A stretch of DNA of 64,000 bases, from NCBI GenBank assembly GCA_963662765.2, contig CAXXUP010000003.1, forward strand, positions 1-64,000, written 5' to 3'. Below are positions 53,376 to 61,217 of this stretch, piece after piece. Both the position numbers and the translations under genes were made by a program. Source of the DNA: DATMXT01 sp963662765. Lineage in GTDB: Bacteria; Bacillota; Clostridia; Oscillospirales; Feifaniaceae. Positions within the stretch are counted from its first letter, which is position 1, and every line of letters begins with the position of its first letter. Under the pieces are notes generated by a model. The model saw only the letters and a list, made by a program, of their open reading frames with translations, made no database searches and had not been told where the DNA came from.

Positions 53376-54674
53376 TTGAACTATCTTTGGACAGACAATA
53401 TACAGCTACCGAGGTCCCCGCCACTTGAAAAAGACATCGCAACCGATGTTTTGATTGTCGGCGGAGGCATGGCCGGCATCCTGTGCGCCATGGTTTTAAA
53501 GGAGCGCGGCATCGAGTGTGTGCTGGTTGAAGGGGAGACCGTCGGCAGCAAAATCACAAAGGGAACGACTGCGGTCATCACGGCCCAGCACGACACGCTT
53601 TTCAGCGATCTTGTGGAGGACATGGGTGCCGTCAAAGCAAAACAGTACCTCTTCGCAAACCTTGCGGCGGTAGAAGACTTCAGGAAGTTGGCACAAAGTA
53701 TCTTGTGCGATTTTGAAAATAAACCGTCCATGATTTTTTCTCACACGGATGAAGCCATGATGCGTAAAGAGGCGAAGACTGTCGCGGACCTTGGCTTTCC
53801 GGCGCAGTTTGCAAAAGTTATCGACCTGCCGATCAAAATTGCCGGCTGTGTCCGCTTTCCTGACCAGGGACAATTTCATCCCCTTAAATTCATTGCCGGC
53901 GTCCTGCCGGGGCTTAGAGTCTATGAAGATACGTTCGTAAGGGAACTCGAGGAGGGCAGGGCAGTCACCGACCGGGGTGTCATTTGGGCAAAGAAAATCA
54001 TCGTTGCGACCCACTTTCCTTTTATTAATCGCCACGGATTTTATTTTGCCAAGATGTATCAGAAGCGGTCCTACGTTATTGCGCTGGAAGGGGCGGCCGA
54101 TATCAATGGCACCTATGTCGACTACGCGGAAAATGGCCTCTACTTTAGAAATTATAAAAATTTACTCTTAATCGGTGGCGGAGACCACCGCACCGGCAAA
54201 AAGGGCGGGGCATACAAACCCCTTCGCGACTTTGCAAAAAAGCACTATCCGAATGCCGTCGAAAAGTACGCATGGGCGACCCAGGATTGCATGAGCCTAG
54301 ACGGGGTGCCTTATGTCGGCCAGTACGGCGGCGCCTTCGAAAATGTTTATGTGCTGACAGGCTTCAACGAGTGGGGTATGACCTCCTCGATGCTTGGCGC
54401 GAAAATTCTGGCCGATAAGATCGAAGGACGGCAAAACCCATATGCGGAAGTCTTTGCGCCAAACAGGAGCATGGAAAAAATTCAGCTTATGGCCAATATC
54501 GCGACCACCACCTTAAATTTTGTCACACCGTCCACAAAGCGCTGCTCCCACCTGGGGTGTGCCCTTAAATGGAACCCGGTGGAGCACACCTGGGACTGTC
54601 CGTGCCATGGCTCCAGGTTTGATGAAAAGGGCGCCGTCCTCGACAATCCTGCAACAAAAGACAGCAACGTCTAA
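53376..54674 (+). CDS. FAD-dependent oxidoreductase with C-terminal Rieske centre
   Basis: 432 residues. N-terminal FAD-binding Rossmann motif VLIVGGGMAGILCAMVL, DadA-type body (LLIGGGDHRTGKKGG, DCMSLDGVPYVG, LTGFNEWGMTSSML), and a Rieske [2Fe-2S] site at the end: C390, H392 in CSHLGC and C408, H411 in CPCHGS. This fusion is common in Bacillota; the substrate is not known. The Rieske domain is a little short at the end. TTG start with GGGGTG upstream. The terminator stem includes the last codons and has the stop in its loop. Confidence 0.9.
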   Translation: MNYLWTDNIQLPRSPPLEKDIATDVLIVGGGMAGILCAMVLKERGIECVLVEGETVGSKITKGTTAVITAQHDTLFSDLVEDMGAVKAKQYLFANLAAVEDFRKLAQSILCDFENKPSMIFSHTDEAMMRKEAKTVADLGFPAQFAKVIDLPIKIAGCVRFPDQGQFHPLKFIAGVLPGLRVYEDTFVRELEEGRAVTDRGVIWAKKIIVATHFPFINRHGFYFAKMYQKRSYVIALEGAADINGTYVDYAENGLYFRNYKNLLLIGGGDHRTGKKGGAYKPLRDFAKKHYPNAVEKYAWATQDCMSLDGVPYVGQYGGAFENVYVLTGFNEWGMTSSMLGAKILADKIEGRQNPYAEVFAPNRSMEKIQLMANIATTTLNFVTPSTKRCSHLGCALKWNPVEHTWDCPCHGSRFDEKGAVLDNPATKDSNV

Positions 54675-54692
54675 AGACGTTGCTGTCTTTTT
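54657..54692 (+). terminator. Terminator overlapping the oxidoreductase stop
   Basis: A perfect 17-bp stem (arm AAAAGACAGCAACGTCT) with a 2-base loop, then Ts. The 5' arm is coding and the TAA stop spans the loop. Confidence 0.85.
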
Positions 54693-54748
54693 AATAAGCG
54701 CGTTCAGACCTTTGAAATGTTCGGGTTTCCAGCGCGTTTACGCGGGGC

Positions 54749-56644
54749 TTAGTCCGGCGGTTCGTTTGTCGGAGGCAGACAGGCCCCCTCGGTGCATACA
54801 TAATAGGTGGTTTTCCCGTTTACAAGGGGATAGGCGGAGTCGTGCGTCACCTTGAAAATCCAGTCTGACTTGACCTTTATGATCGCTTGGTCGTCTCCAT
54901 CACGTGGTATGCAGACGATCTCCTTTGCCGGCAGCGCCGAAAAAAGGTAAAAGCCGTATCCGGCGGGGTAGCCCTTCGCCTCGCCGTTCATGAAGGTCTC
55001 CTGCTTTTTTTGCAGAGCATACAGCTCATCGGACTTTGTCAGGGCGGCAAGCCATTTCAAATTGTAGGCCATGACCGAATTTCCGGAGGGCATCGCTCCG
55101 TCGTAGGTCTCCTTCGGGTTGAAGATAAGGGCCTCGTTTTGACTCCCGGAAAAGTAAAATCCACCATTATCTTTATCAAAAAACTCCGCCGCAACCTTTT
55201 GGGTCAGTGCCGTAGCCCGCTCCAAATATCGCTCCTCCCCGGTTGCCTGATGCAAAGAGATGAGGGCGAAGATATAAAAGGCGTAGTCGTCGAGATAACC
55301 GGCTCCGCCCCGCCTGCCGTCCGTGATGCCGGAGTAGACGGTGTCGCCCTCGGTCAAGGCCTTCTCAACGAAATCAATGACTTTTACCGCGGTGGCAAGG
55401 TAGTCCTCCCGGCTTAAAATTCGGCCGGCTGTCGCATAAGCTGCCGCCGCAAGCGCGTTCCATGCCGTCAGAACTTTGTGGTCTGTGGAGAGCTTTTCCC
55501 GCTCTTTCCGGTAGCCGTACACTTTTGGCAAAAGTGCGTCGACGGAGGATTCTAAACGTTCGCGGCCAAGAAGATTCAAAATATTTTTGCCCTCGAAGTT
55601 TCCGGCCTTTGTCACGCCGAAATGGGCGCAAAAACGGCTACCATCCTCCTCGCCTAAAAGCGCCGTGAGTTCCTGCGGAGTAAACAGGTAGTACCGGCCC
55701 TCATCGCCGTCGCTGTCTGCGTCCTGCGCCGAGAAAAATCCGCCGTCAGGGCTTTGCATCTCTCGCTCAAGATAGATAAAAATTTTCTCCGCCACCTCGC
55801 GGTAAAGAGATAGGCCTGTCTTCTCATAGGCCATGAGATAGGCGATGGCGAGCAACGCATTGTCGTAGAGCATCTTTTCAAAGTGAGGGGCAAGCCAGAA
55901 CCGGTCGGTGGAGTAGCGGGAAAACCCGTAACCCACATGGTCGAAAATGCCGCCCCGATACATGGACAGAAGTGTCTTCTCGGCCATGTCGGGGGCTGTC
56001 CGGAGTAAAAACATGAGGTTGTGTGGAGAGGGAAACTTGGGGGCGCGGCCAAAACCGCCATACTCCGGGTCAAAGGCGCGCTCAAACGCCGTCGTCGCCT
56101 CCTCAATTGGTGGGGTGAGCGGGGAGAGACTATGTCTGGCAGACGACGACAGGCTATTTTGAAGAGATGCCGTGAAATCTTTGCCGGCCCGGACAAATTC
56201 ATCTTTGTCCTGTGCCCACCGGCTGCCGATCGTGTCCAAAAGCTCTAAAAAATGTTCTTTCGGAAAATAAGTTCCGGCAAAAAAAGGCTTTTTGTCTGCG
56301 GTCATGAAAATGCTGGTCGGCCATCCGCCGCCGCCCGTGAAAGCCTGACAGACGCGCATATAAATGTTGTCAATGTCCGGCCGCTCCTCGCGGTCGACTT
56401 TTATGGAGATAAAGTGTGAATTCATAGCCTGCGCAACTTCTGGGTCCTCAAAGCTCTCCCGTTCCATGACATGGCACCAGTGGCAGGTGGAGTAGCCGAT
56501 GGACAAAAAGACCGGCTTGTCCGCAAGCGCGGCCTGCTTAAATGCCTCTTCTCCCCACGGGTACCAGTCGACGGGGTTGTGGGCGTGCTGCAGCAGATAG
56601 GGCGATTTCTCGTCGATAAGACGGTTGGGTTTGCGTTTTTCCAT
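54749..56644 (-). CDS. Thioredoxin-fold DUF255 protein (YyaL/SPATA20 family)
   Basis: 631 residues. N-terminal thioredoxin-like domain (about 1-160) with SPYLLQHAHNPVDWYPWG and the redox-type CHWC in YSTCHWCHVME; the rest is an (alpha/alpha)-barrel resembling N-acylglucosamine epimerase and cellulase folds (APHFEKMLYDNALLA, RGGAGYLDDYAF). The family is widespread and of unproven function. ATG at 56644 is preferred, with GGGAGAG upstream; conserved sequence begins there. Confidence 0.93.
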   Translation of the reverse strand: MEKRKPNRLIDEKSPYLLQHAHNPVDWYPWGEEAFKQAALADKPVFLSIGYSTCHWCHVMERESFEDPEVAQAMNSHFISIKVDREERPDIDNIYMRVCQAFTGGGGWPTSIFMTADKKPFFAGTYFPKEHFLELLDTIGSRWAQDKDEFVRAGKDFTASLQNSLSSSARHSLSPLTPPIEEATTAFERAFDPEYGGFGRAPKFPSPHNLMFLLRTAPDMAEKTLLSMYRGGIFDHVGYGFSRYSTDRFWLAPHFEKMLYDNALLAIAYLMAYEKTGLSLYREVAEKIFIYLEREMQSPDGGFFSAQDADSDGDEGRYYLFTPQELTALLGEEDGSRFCAHFGVTKAGNFEGKNILNLLGRERLESSVDALLPKVYGYRKEREKLSTDHKVLTAWNALAAAAYATAGRILSREDYLATAVKVIDFVEKALTEGDTVYSGITDGRRGGAGYLDDYAFYIFALISLHQATGEERYLERATALTQKVAAEFFDKDNGGFYFSGSQNEALIFNPKETYDGAMPSGNSVMAYNLKWLAALTKSDELYALQKKQETFMNGEAKGYPAGYGFYLFSALPAKEIVCIPRDGDDQAIIKVKSDWIFKVTHDSAYPLVNGKTTYYVCTEGACLPPTNEPPD

Positions 56645-56956
56645 GATGCTCTCCCACAAAGAATTTTTTTTGTATCTCCGCCCCGAAACCATGTTATGCC
56701 GGCGGTGCCGGTCTGTGCCGATTTAAGTTTTTTTTTACGTCGGTAAGAACAGTGCCGGAAAGATTTCAGGGGGTAATTCTCCTTTTGAGACATGTCGAAT
56801 AAATGGTGGTCATCTGAAAACATATGTCTGTTGCAAAAAGATCGGCTGCTTTGGGAAAACAACAATTTTACCATTCGAACATATTATGTGATTGATGCTT
56901 ATCACGGATGTTCAATGGCATGATTATGAATTGGAGAAAGAGATTGGAGAAACAGT
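56645..56956. other. Intergenic region before the collagen-like gene
   Basis: About 310 bases without a gene. It should hold divergent promoters. The stretch 56906-56930 (CAC-N16-CATGATTATG) weakly resembles a late-sporulation sigma-K promoter, which an exosporium gene would need, but I do not claim it. Confidence 0.3.
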
Positions 56957-58564
56957 ATGAATGATTACTATAGAAAACCCTGCACACCAAATCACGCGGG
57001 ATGTGACTGCAATCGTCCCCCTTGCCCGCCGCCTGTACCGGTTTGCTGCTGCATAGGACCCACGGGTCCGGCAGGTCCGCGCGGGATGACCGGACCGACA
57101 GGGCCGGCAGGTCAGGCGGGTCAGACGGGTCCGACCGGTCCCACTGGATCTACAGGTCCACAGGGACCGATTGGCCCACAGGGTCCGATCGGTTCAGAGG
57201 GTCCAACAGGTCCGACGGGCGCAACAGGTGCCACAGGCGCAACAGGTGCCACGGGCGCAACAGGTGACGAAGGCGCAACGGGTGCCACCGGTGCGACAGG
57301 TGCCACAGGCGCAACAGGTTCCACAGGTGCGACAGGTGCCACAGGTGCGACAGGTGACGAAGGCGCAACGGGTGCCACGGGCGCAATAGGTGCCACAGGC
57401 GCAACAGGTGCCACGGGCGCAACAGGTGACGAAGGCGCAACGGGTGCCACCGGTGCGACAGGTGCCACAGGCGCAACAGGTGCCACAGGTGCGACAGGTG
57501 ACGAAGGCGCAACGGGTGCCACAGGCGCAACAGGTGCCACAGGCGCAACAGGTGCCACGGGCGCAACAGGTGACGAAGGCGCAACAGGTGCCACCGGTGC
57601 GACAGGTGCCACAGGCGCAACAGGTGCCACGGGCGCAACAGGTGCCACGGGCGCAACAGGTGACGAAGGCGCAACGGGTGCCACCGGTGCGACAGGCGCC
57701 ACAGGCGCAACAGGTGCCATAGGTGCGACAGGTGACGAAGGCGCAACGGGTGCCACCGGTGCGACAGGTGCCACAGGCGCAACAGGTGCCACAGGTGCGA
57801 CAGGTGACGAAGGCGCAACGGGTGCCACCGGTGCGACAGGTGCCACGGGCGCAACAGGTGCCACGGGAGATACAGGCGCGACGGGCGCGACGGGCGCAAC
57901 CGGTGCAACCGGTGCCACGGGAGATACAGGCGCAACGGGTGCCACCGGTGCGACAGGTGCCACGGGCGCAACAGGTGCCACGGGAGATACAGGCGCGACG
58001 GGCGCAACAGGCGCGACGGGCGCAACCGGTGCAACCGGTGCCACGGGAGATACAGGCGCCACAGGCGCAACTGGAGCCACAGGAAATACAGGCGCAACCG
58101 GCGCGACCGGAGCAACAGGCTCAACGGGTGCAACCGGCGCAACGGGTGTCGGTGCAACAACCATCTATTTTGCCACAGACCAATCCATCAGTGATGGCGG
58201 TTGGATTGGTCTGGGGACCTCTTCTTCTGCATCGCAATTCACCAGAAGCACTGTCACGCTGCCTGTAGACTCCACGATTATTGGTTTGGTATTTAACACC
58301 AGAGATAACACAATACCAGATGAAGGTACGGTCACAGCTACCATTTATACCAGCCCGTGTGGATTTGAAGATCCCACAAGCACAGGAATCTCCGCGACAA
58401 TAGATGGACCGAGTAATTCGGACACCCCTAATTGTTTGGCTACCGGCACTGGCAGTGTTTCAGCTACACAAGGAACTCTTATATCAGTACAGTTGACAAC
58501 AAGTACGGGAGTAGGTGCACTAAGTCAAGGTGTTGCTGCTACAATATTCTTAACGATTACCTAA
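56957..58564 (+). CDS. BclA-like collagen-repeat exosporium protein
   Basis: 535 residues. Cys/Pro-rich N-terminus (CDCNRPPCPPPVPVCCC), then from about residue 33 to 400 uninterrupted Gly-X-Y triplets, mostly GAT with GDE and GDT, forming a collagen triple helix. The last 135 residues (about 400-535) are a jelly-roll-like C-terminal domain that likely starts trimerisation, as in BclA. Threonines are the usual glycan sites in BclA. GGAG before the ATG. It points to spore formation. Repeat length is likely to vary between strains. Confidence 0.88.
   Translation: MNDYYRKPCTPNHAGCDCNRPPCPPPVPVCCCIGPTGPAGPRGMTGPTGPAGQAGQTGPTGPTGSTGPQGPIGPQGPIGSEGPTGPTGATGATGATGATGATGDEGATGATGATGATGATGSTGATGATGATGDEGATGATGAIGATGATGATGATGDEGATGATGATGATGATGATGATGDEGATGATGATGATGATGATGATGDEGATGATGATGATGATGATGATGATGATGDEGATGATGATGATGATGAIGATGDEGATGATGATGATGATGATGATGDEGATGATGATGATGATGATGDTGATGATGATGATGATGDTGATGATGATGATGATGATGDTGATGATGATGATGATGATGDTGATGATGATGNTGATGATGATGSTGATGATGVGATTIYFATDQSISDGGWIGLGTSSSASQFTRSTVTLPVDSTIIGLVFNTRDNTIPDEGTVTATIYTSPCGFEDPTSTGISATIDGPSNSDTPNCLATGTGSVSATQGTLISVQLTTSTGVGALSQGVAATIFLTIT
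57061..58150 (+). repeat. Collagen-coding 9-bp and block repeats
   Basis: Triplet units of nine bases (GGTGCCACA and variants) form blocks of about 54-72 bases, each marked by GGTGACGAAGGCGCAACG in the first two thirds and by GGAGATACAGGCGC in the last third. The other strand and other frames are open over the whole stretch because of the period of nine. Confidence 0.9.
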
Positions 58565-58726
58565 TTTTCATTTTTAGATATTTTCCGCGGCGGTGACGGC
58601 GGGTATCGACCTGGTGTCCGCCACCGTCGGCTTTGCCGGTGCCGGACTTGGCATATCCTAAGCGGCTCGAAAAAACCATGGCAAACGCACAAAAAATAAT
58701 GCTGCTTTGAATTTAACTACATATTA

Positions 58727-58756
58727 GACGGGGCGTCTGTACGCAGGCGCCCCGTC
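58727..58756. terminator. Terminator-like hairpin
   Basis: GACGGGGCG (58727-58735) pairs with CGCCCCGTC (58748-58756); short T-rich flank. It lies between the collagen gene and the small gene ending at 58793 on the other strand and may serve both. Confidence 0.65.
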
Positions 58757-58792
58757 TTATTGCACTTTTAAGCAGGTCGATAAAAAGCGCAG

Positions 58793-58963
58793 TCAGCCGG
58801 GTCCCTTGTCGGCACTGTCCGCCAAATCGTTGACGGTGATAATTGCGTCCAGAAGTTCCTGACGTTTATCGGTGGAAAGGGTGTAAAAATCCGTCATAGC
58901 ATCGCCGTTTCCTGCGATATGTGCAAAGAGGTCGGAAGACTCTTTTGGTTTTTTGTTGTTCAT
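58793..58963 (-). CDS. Small protein of 56 residues, unknown function
   Basis: The ATG at 58963 has AAGGGG seven bases upstream. The protein (begins MNNKKPKESSDLFAHIAGNG, then DFYTLSTDKRQELL) is soluble and helical. Small proteins with this outline occur in Clostridia without a known role. The TGA lies 36 bases from a hairpin. Codon use and ribosome site support a true gene despite its size. Confidence 0.6.
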   Translation of the reverse strand: MNNKKPKESSDLFAHIAGNGDAMTDFYTLSTDKRQELLDAIITVNDLADSADKGPG

Positions 58964-59655
58964 AATAATCCCCTTCGCTGTACAAAGTTCCGAATATATT
59001 GTCTGACCGAAAGGGCGAAATATCAGCTGGTTATTTTAGGCGGAGTGGTATAAAAATAAACTGTAAACTCTATAAGCATCATCGGGCGCCGTACATTGTA
59101 TTATTGGAATATTTCATCTTTTTGCTTGTATATTTAAGTTAATAGTATTATGATATTTTTTTAAAATGCAAGTAAGGCCTTATCACAATTTTTCGTGCTG
59201 ATATCATAAAAAAACATCCGCTCGCTGCCGGATCGACATGGAAAGGCCATTTTAAAACGCTGTCAGGGACGAAGTGAATTCGCATGAATTCTCAAAGACT
59301 GTTGATATTTCGAAGAAATATATTAAAGGTAATCGCAAGATTAGACTACATATTAAACATATATACTGACTGAATACTTATCATAACGGGGTAAGCACAC
59401 GATTCAACGTTAAATATTTTATTTTGCATGACTGCACCCCCCTTAGACAAAATGTGTACAAATTATAATTTTACTTGCAAATACCAATCTACTTTGATAT
59501 ACTACTACCAGTAAAAATTGATTTCAATTCATATTGGATTAATAATTATTAGAAAGAGATGATTCTATCGATTAACGGTCGAAAAATCGCCTGCTTTTGC
59601 GTATTTACTGGGCATTCAATTTTGCAATGACAATTTAAAAAGGAGTGAGCGTAGT
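58964..59655 (+). other. AT-rich intergenic region before the transporter
   Basis: Nearly 700 bases without a gene I can support. A small hairpin ATATTTC/GAAATAT lies at 59305-59321 and the transporter promoter at 59475-59503. The leader of about 145 bases shows no riboswitch I recognise. Confidence 0.5.
59475..59503 (+). promoter_or_regulatory. Promoter of the YfcC-family transporter
   Basis: TTGCAA (59475-59480), 17-base spacer, TATACT (59498-59503). A second -10-like TATAAT at 59464 lacks a good -35. Confidence 0.65.
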
Positions 59656-61071
59656 ATGAGCAAGCCTAATGAGACAGCGGAGAAAAAAACTGGTTTTAAA
59701 TTACCCCACCTGATGTGGATTTTGCTCGGTCTGATTTTGGTCATGAGTCTTCTGACTTATGTCATCCCAGCCGGACAATTCGCGAAACTTGAGAGCGGGG
59801 CCCTCGACGGCAACAGTTTCAGTTATCTGGATGCGCAAACACCGGTCAACCCGTTTAGGGCATTATACCTGATACAGGATGGACTGGTTGGATCCGCAGT
59901 CATCATCATGGTTGTTTTAATCGGCGGTGCCGCCACGGGCGTCGTCCTTGCAACCCAAGCGTTTGACAACATTCTCAACTGGGCCATATTCAAGCTGAAG
60001 GACAAGGGCCAGAACACCTTGATCATCTTTTTGATGGTTATGCTGGTTTATCTCTCCGGCTTTGGAGGCGGCGACTATCTGATCGCACTCGTTCCTTTGG
60101 GGGTCGTGTTCGCAAAAAAACTGAAATTAGATCCCATAACGGCCATCGCGGTGACGACGTTCGCCACCTTGGTCGGCTTTGGAACAGGGCCTAACAAGCT
60201 TCTGATTCCCCAGACCATGATGGGCGTCATCCCGTATTCCGGCTTTGGTATGCGTTTCGCAATCATGAACTTCTTCATGGTTATCGCAATCGCGTATGTG
60301 CTTTGGTATGTCAAGCGCATTAAGAACGACCCCTCCAAGTCCGGCATGGGCAACACCGACTGGCTCAATCTTCAGGATGCCGCTGACGACTCGATGATCA
60401 AGGAAACCAAACTGTCTTTCCGCGACATTCTGATTGTCTTGCTGTTCTTCGGCCAGTACTTACTGATCGTTTGGTATTCCATGACCCAGCTTGCCAATGG
60501 CGGCAATACCTACAACTTCATGGCAGCCGTTAATACCGTTACCGCAATCGTCTGCGGCCTCATCGGTGGGATGAAGATGGAAAGGATTGCCAATGAATAC
60601 GCTAAGGGCCTCGCCGGAATGGCTTTCGTCGGTTTCATCATCGGCCTCGCCCGCGTAGTATCGCTGGTCATGAACGAAGGCAACATCATTCACACCATCG
60701 TCTACACCCTTACCCGTCCGCTCCAGGGCCTCAACCGCGGCCTGTCTGCCATCGGTCTGACCACCATCATTGCGGGCATCAACGTGTTCATCCCGTCGGC
60801 ATCCAGCAAGGCCGCCATCCTGATGCCCATCATCAAGCCGGTCACTGAAGTGCTCGGCATGAATGCGCAGATCGCCGTTCAGGCCTTCCAGTTTGGCGAC
60901 GGCTTCACCAACATCATCTCGCCGGCTCTCGGCTGGACGGTCGGTTCCTGCGCCGCCGCCGGTGTGCCGTTTGAGAAGTGGTTCAAGTGGGCCTTGCCGC
61001 CGGTTGTCATAATGACCCTCGTCTCCTTTGTCTGGGTTTACATCCTCAACTCGATTGGCTGGGCCGGCTAA
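59656..61071 (+). CDS. YfcC/DcuC-family carrier
   Basis: 471 residues with about 12 membrane spans. The stretches FKLPHLMWILLGLI, YVIPAGQF, GFGTGPNKLLIPQTMMG and FIPSASSKAAILMPIIKP are those of the YfcC group of the C4-dicarboxylate/basic amino acid exchanger superfamily. Substrates in the group include peptides, arginine/ornithine and dicarboxylates; none can be assigned. AAGGAGTG eight bases before the ATG. Single-gene unit. Confidence 0.9.
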   Translation: MSKPNETAEKKTGFKLPHLMWILLGLILVMSLLTYVIPAGQFAKLESGALDGNSFSYLDAQTPVNPFRALYLIQDGLVGSAVIIMVVLIGGAATGVVLATQAFDNILNWAIFKLKDKGQNTLIIFLMVMLVYLSGFGGGDYLIALVPLGVVFAKKLKLDPITAIAVTTFATLVGFGTGPNKLLIPQTMMGVIPYSGFGMRFAIMNFFMVIAIAYVLWYVKRIKNDPSKSGMGNTDWLNLQDAADDSMIKETKLSFRDILIVLLFFGQYLLIVWYSMTQLANGGNTYNFMAAVNTVTAIVCGLIGGMKMERIANEYAKGLAGMAFVGFIIGLARVVSLVMNEGNIIHTIVYTLTRPLQGLNRGLSAIGLTTIIAGINVFIPSASSKAAILMPIIKPVTEVLGMNAQIAVQAFQFGDGFTNIISPALGWTVGSCAAAGVPFEKWFKWALPPVVIMTLVSFVWVYILNSIGWAG

Positions 61072-61101
61072 ACAAAAGCTGTCCGCTACCTGATATTACA
61101 C

Positions 61102-61142
61102 AAAATGTGAGTAACCGCTTTACGGTTACTCACATTTTTTTT
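61102..61142 (+). terminator. Terminator of the transporter gene
   Basis: A perfect 16-bp stem (arm AAAATGTGAGTAACCG) with a 5-base loop and a T-run. Confidence 0.93.
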
Positions 61143-61217
61143 AAAGGAAAGCTGGAGGGGTGCCGGGGGTATCCACTTGCAGGGTGATTGGCGGCAGTCG
61201 AGTTGATTTTTCGACTC

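Noticed and set aside
56906..56930. Sigma-K-like promoter before the collagen gene
   Set aside because: The match is partial and such short motifs arise by chance; listed only as a remark.
57061..58150. CRISPR array
   Set aside because: The repeats are contiguous coding triplets without unique spacers; no cas genes in the window. The 13-bp repeat at 29963 also lacks spacers.
57121..58164. A 347-residue open frame on the minus strand with APV repeats, and further open frames over the collagen gene
   Set aside because: They are mirror images of the nine-base repeat; the plus-strand collagen frame has the ribosome site, a Cys-rich start and a folded C-terminal domain.
58578..58661. A short hydrophobic frame ending in VGFAGAGLGIS after the collagen gene
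   Set aside because: No ATG and no ribosome site; at most a gene remnant, too short to support.
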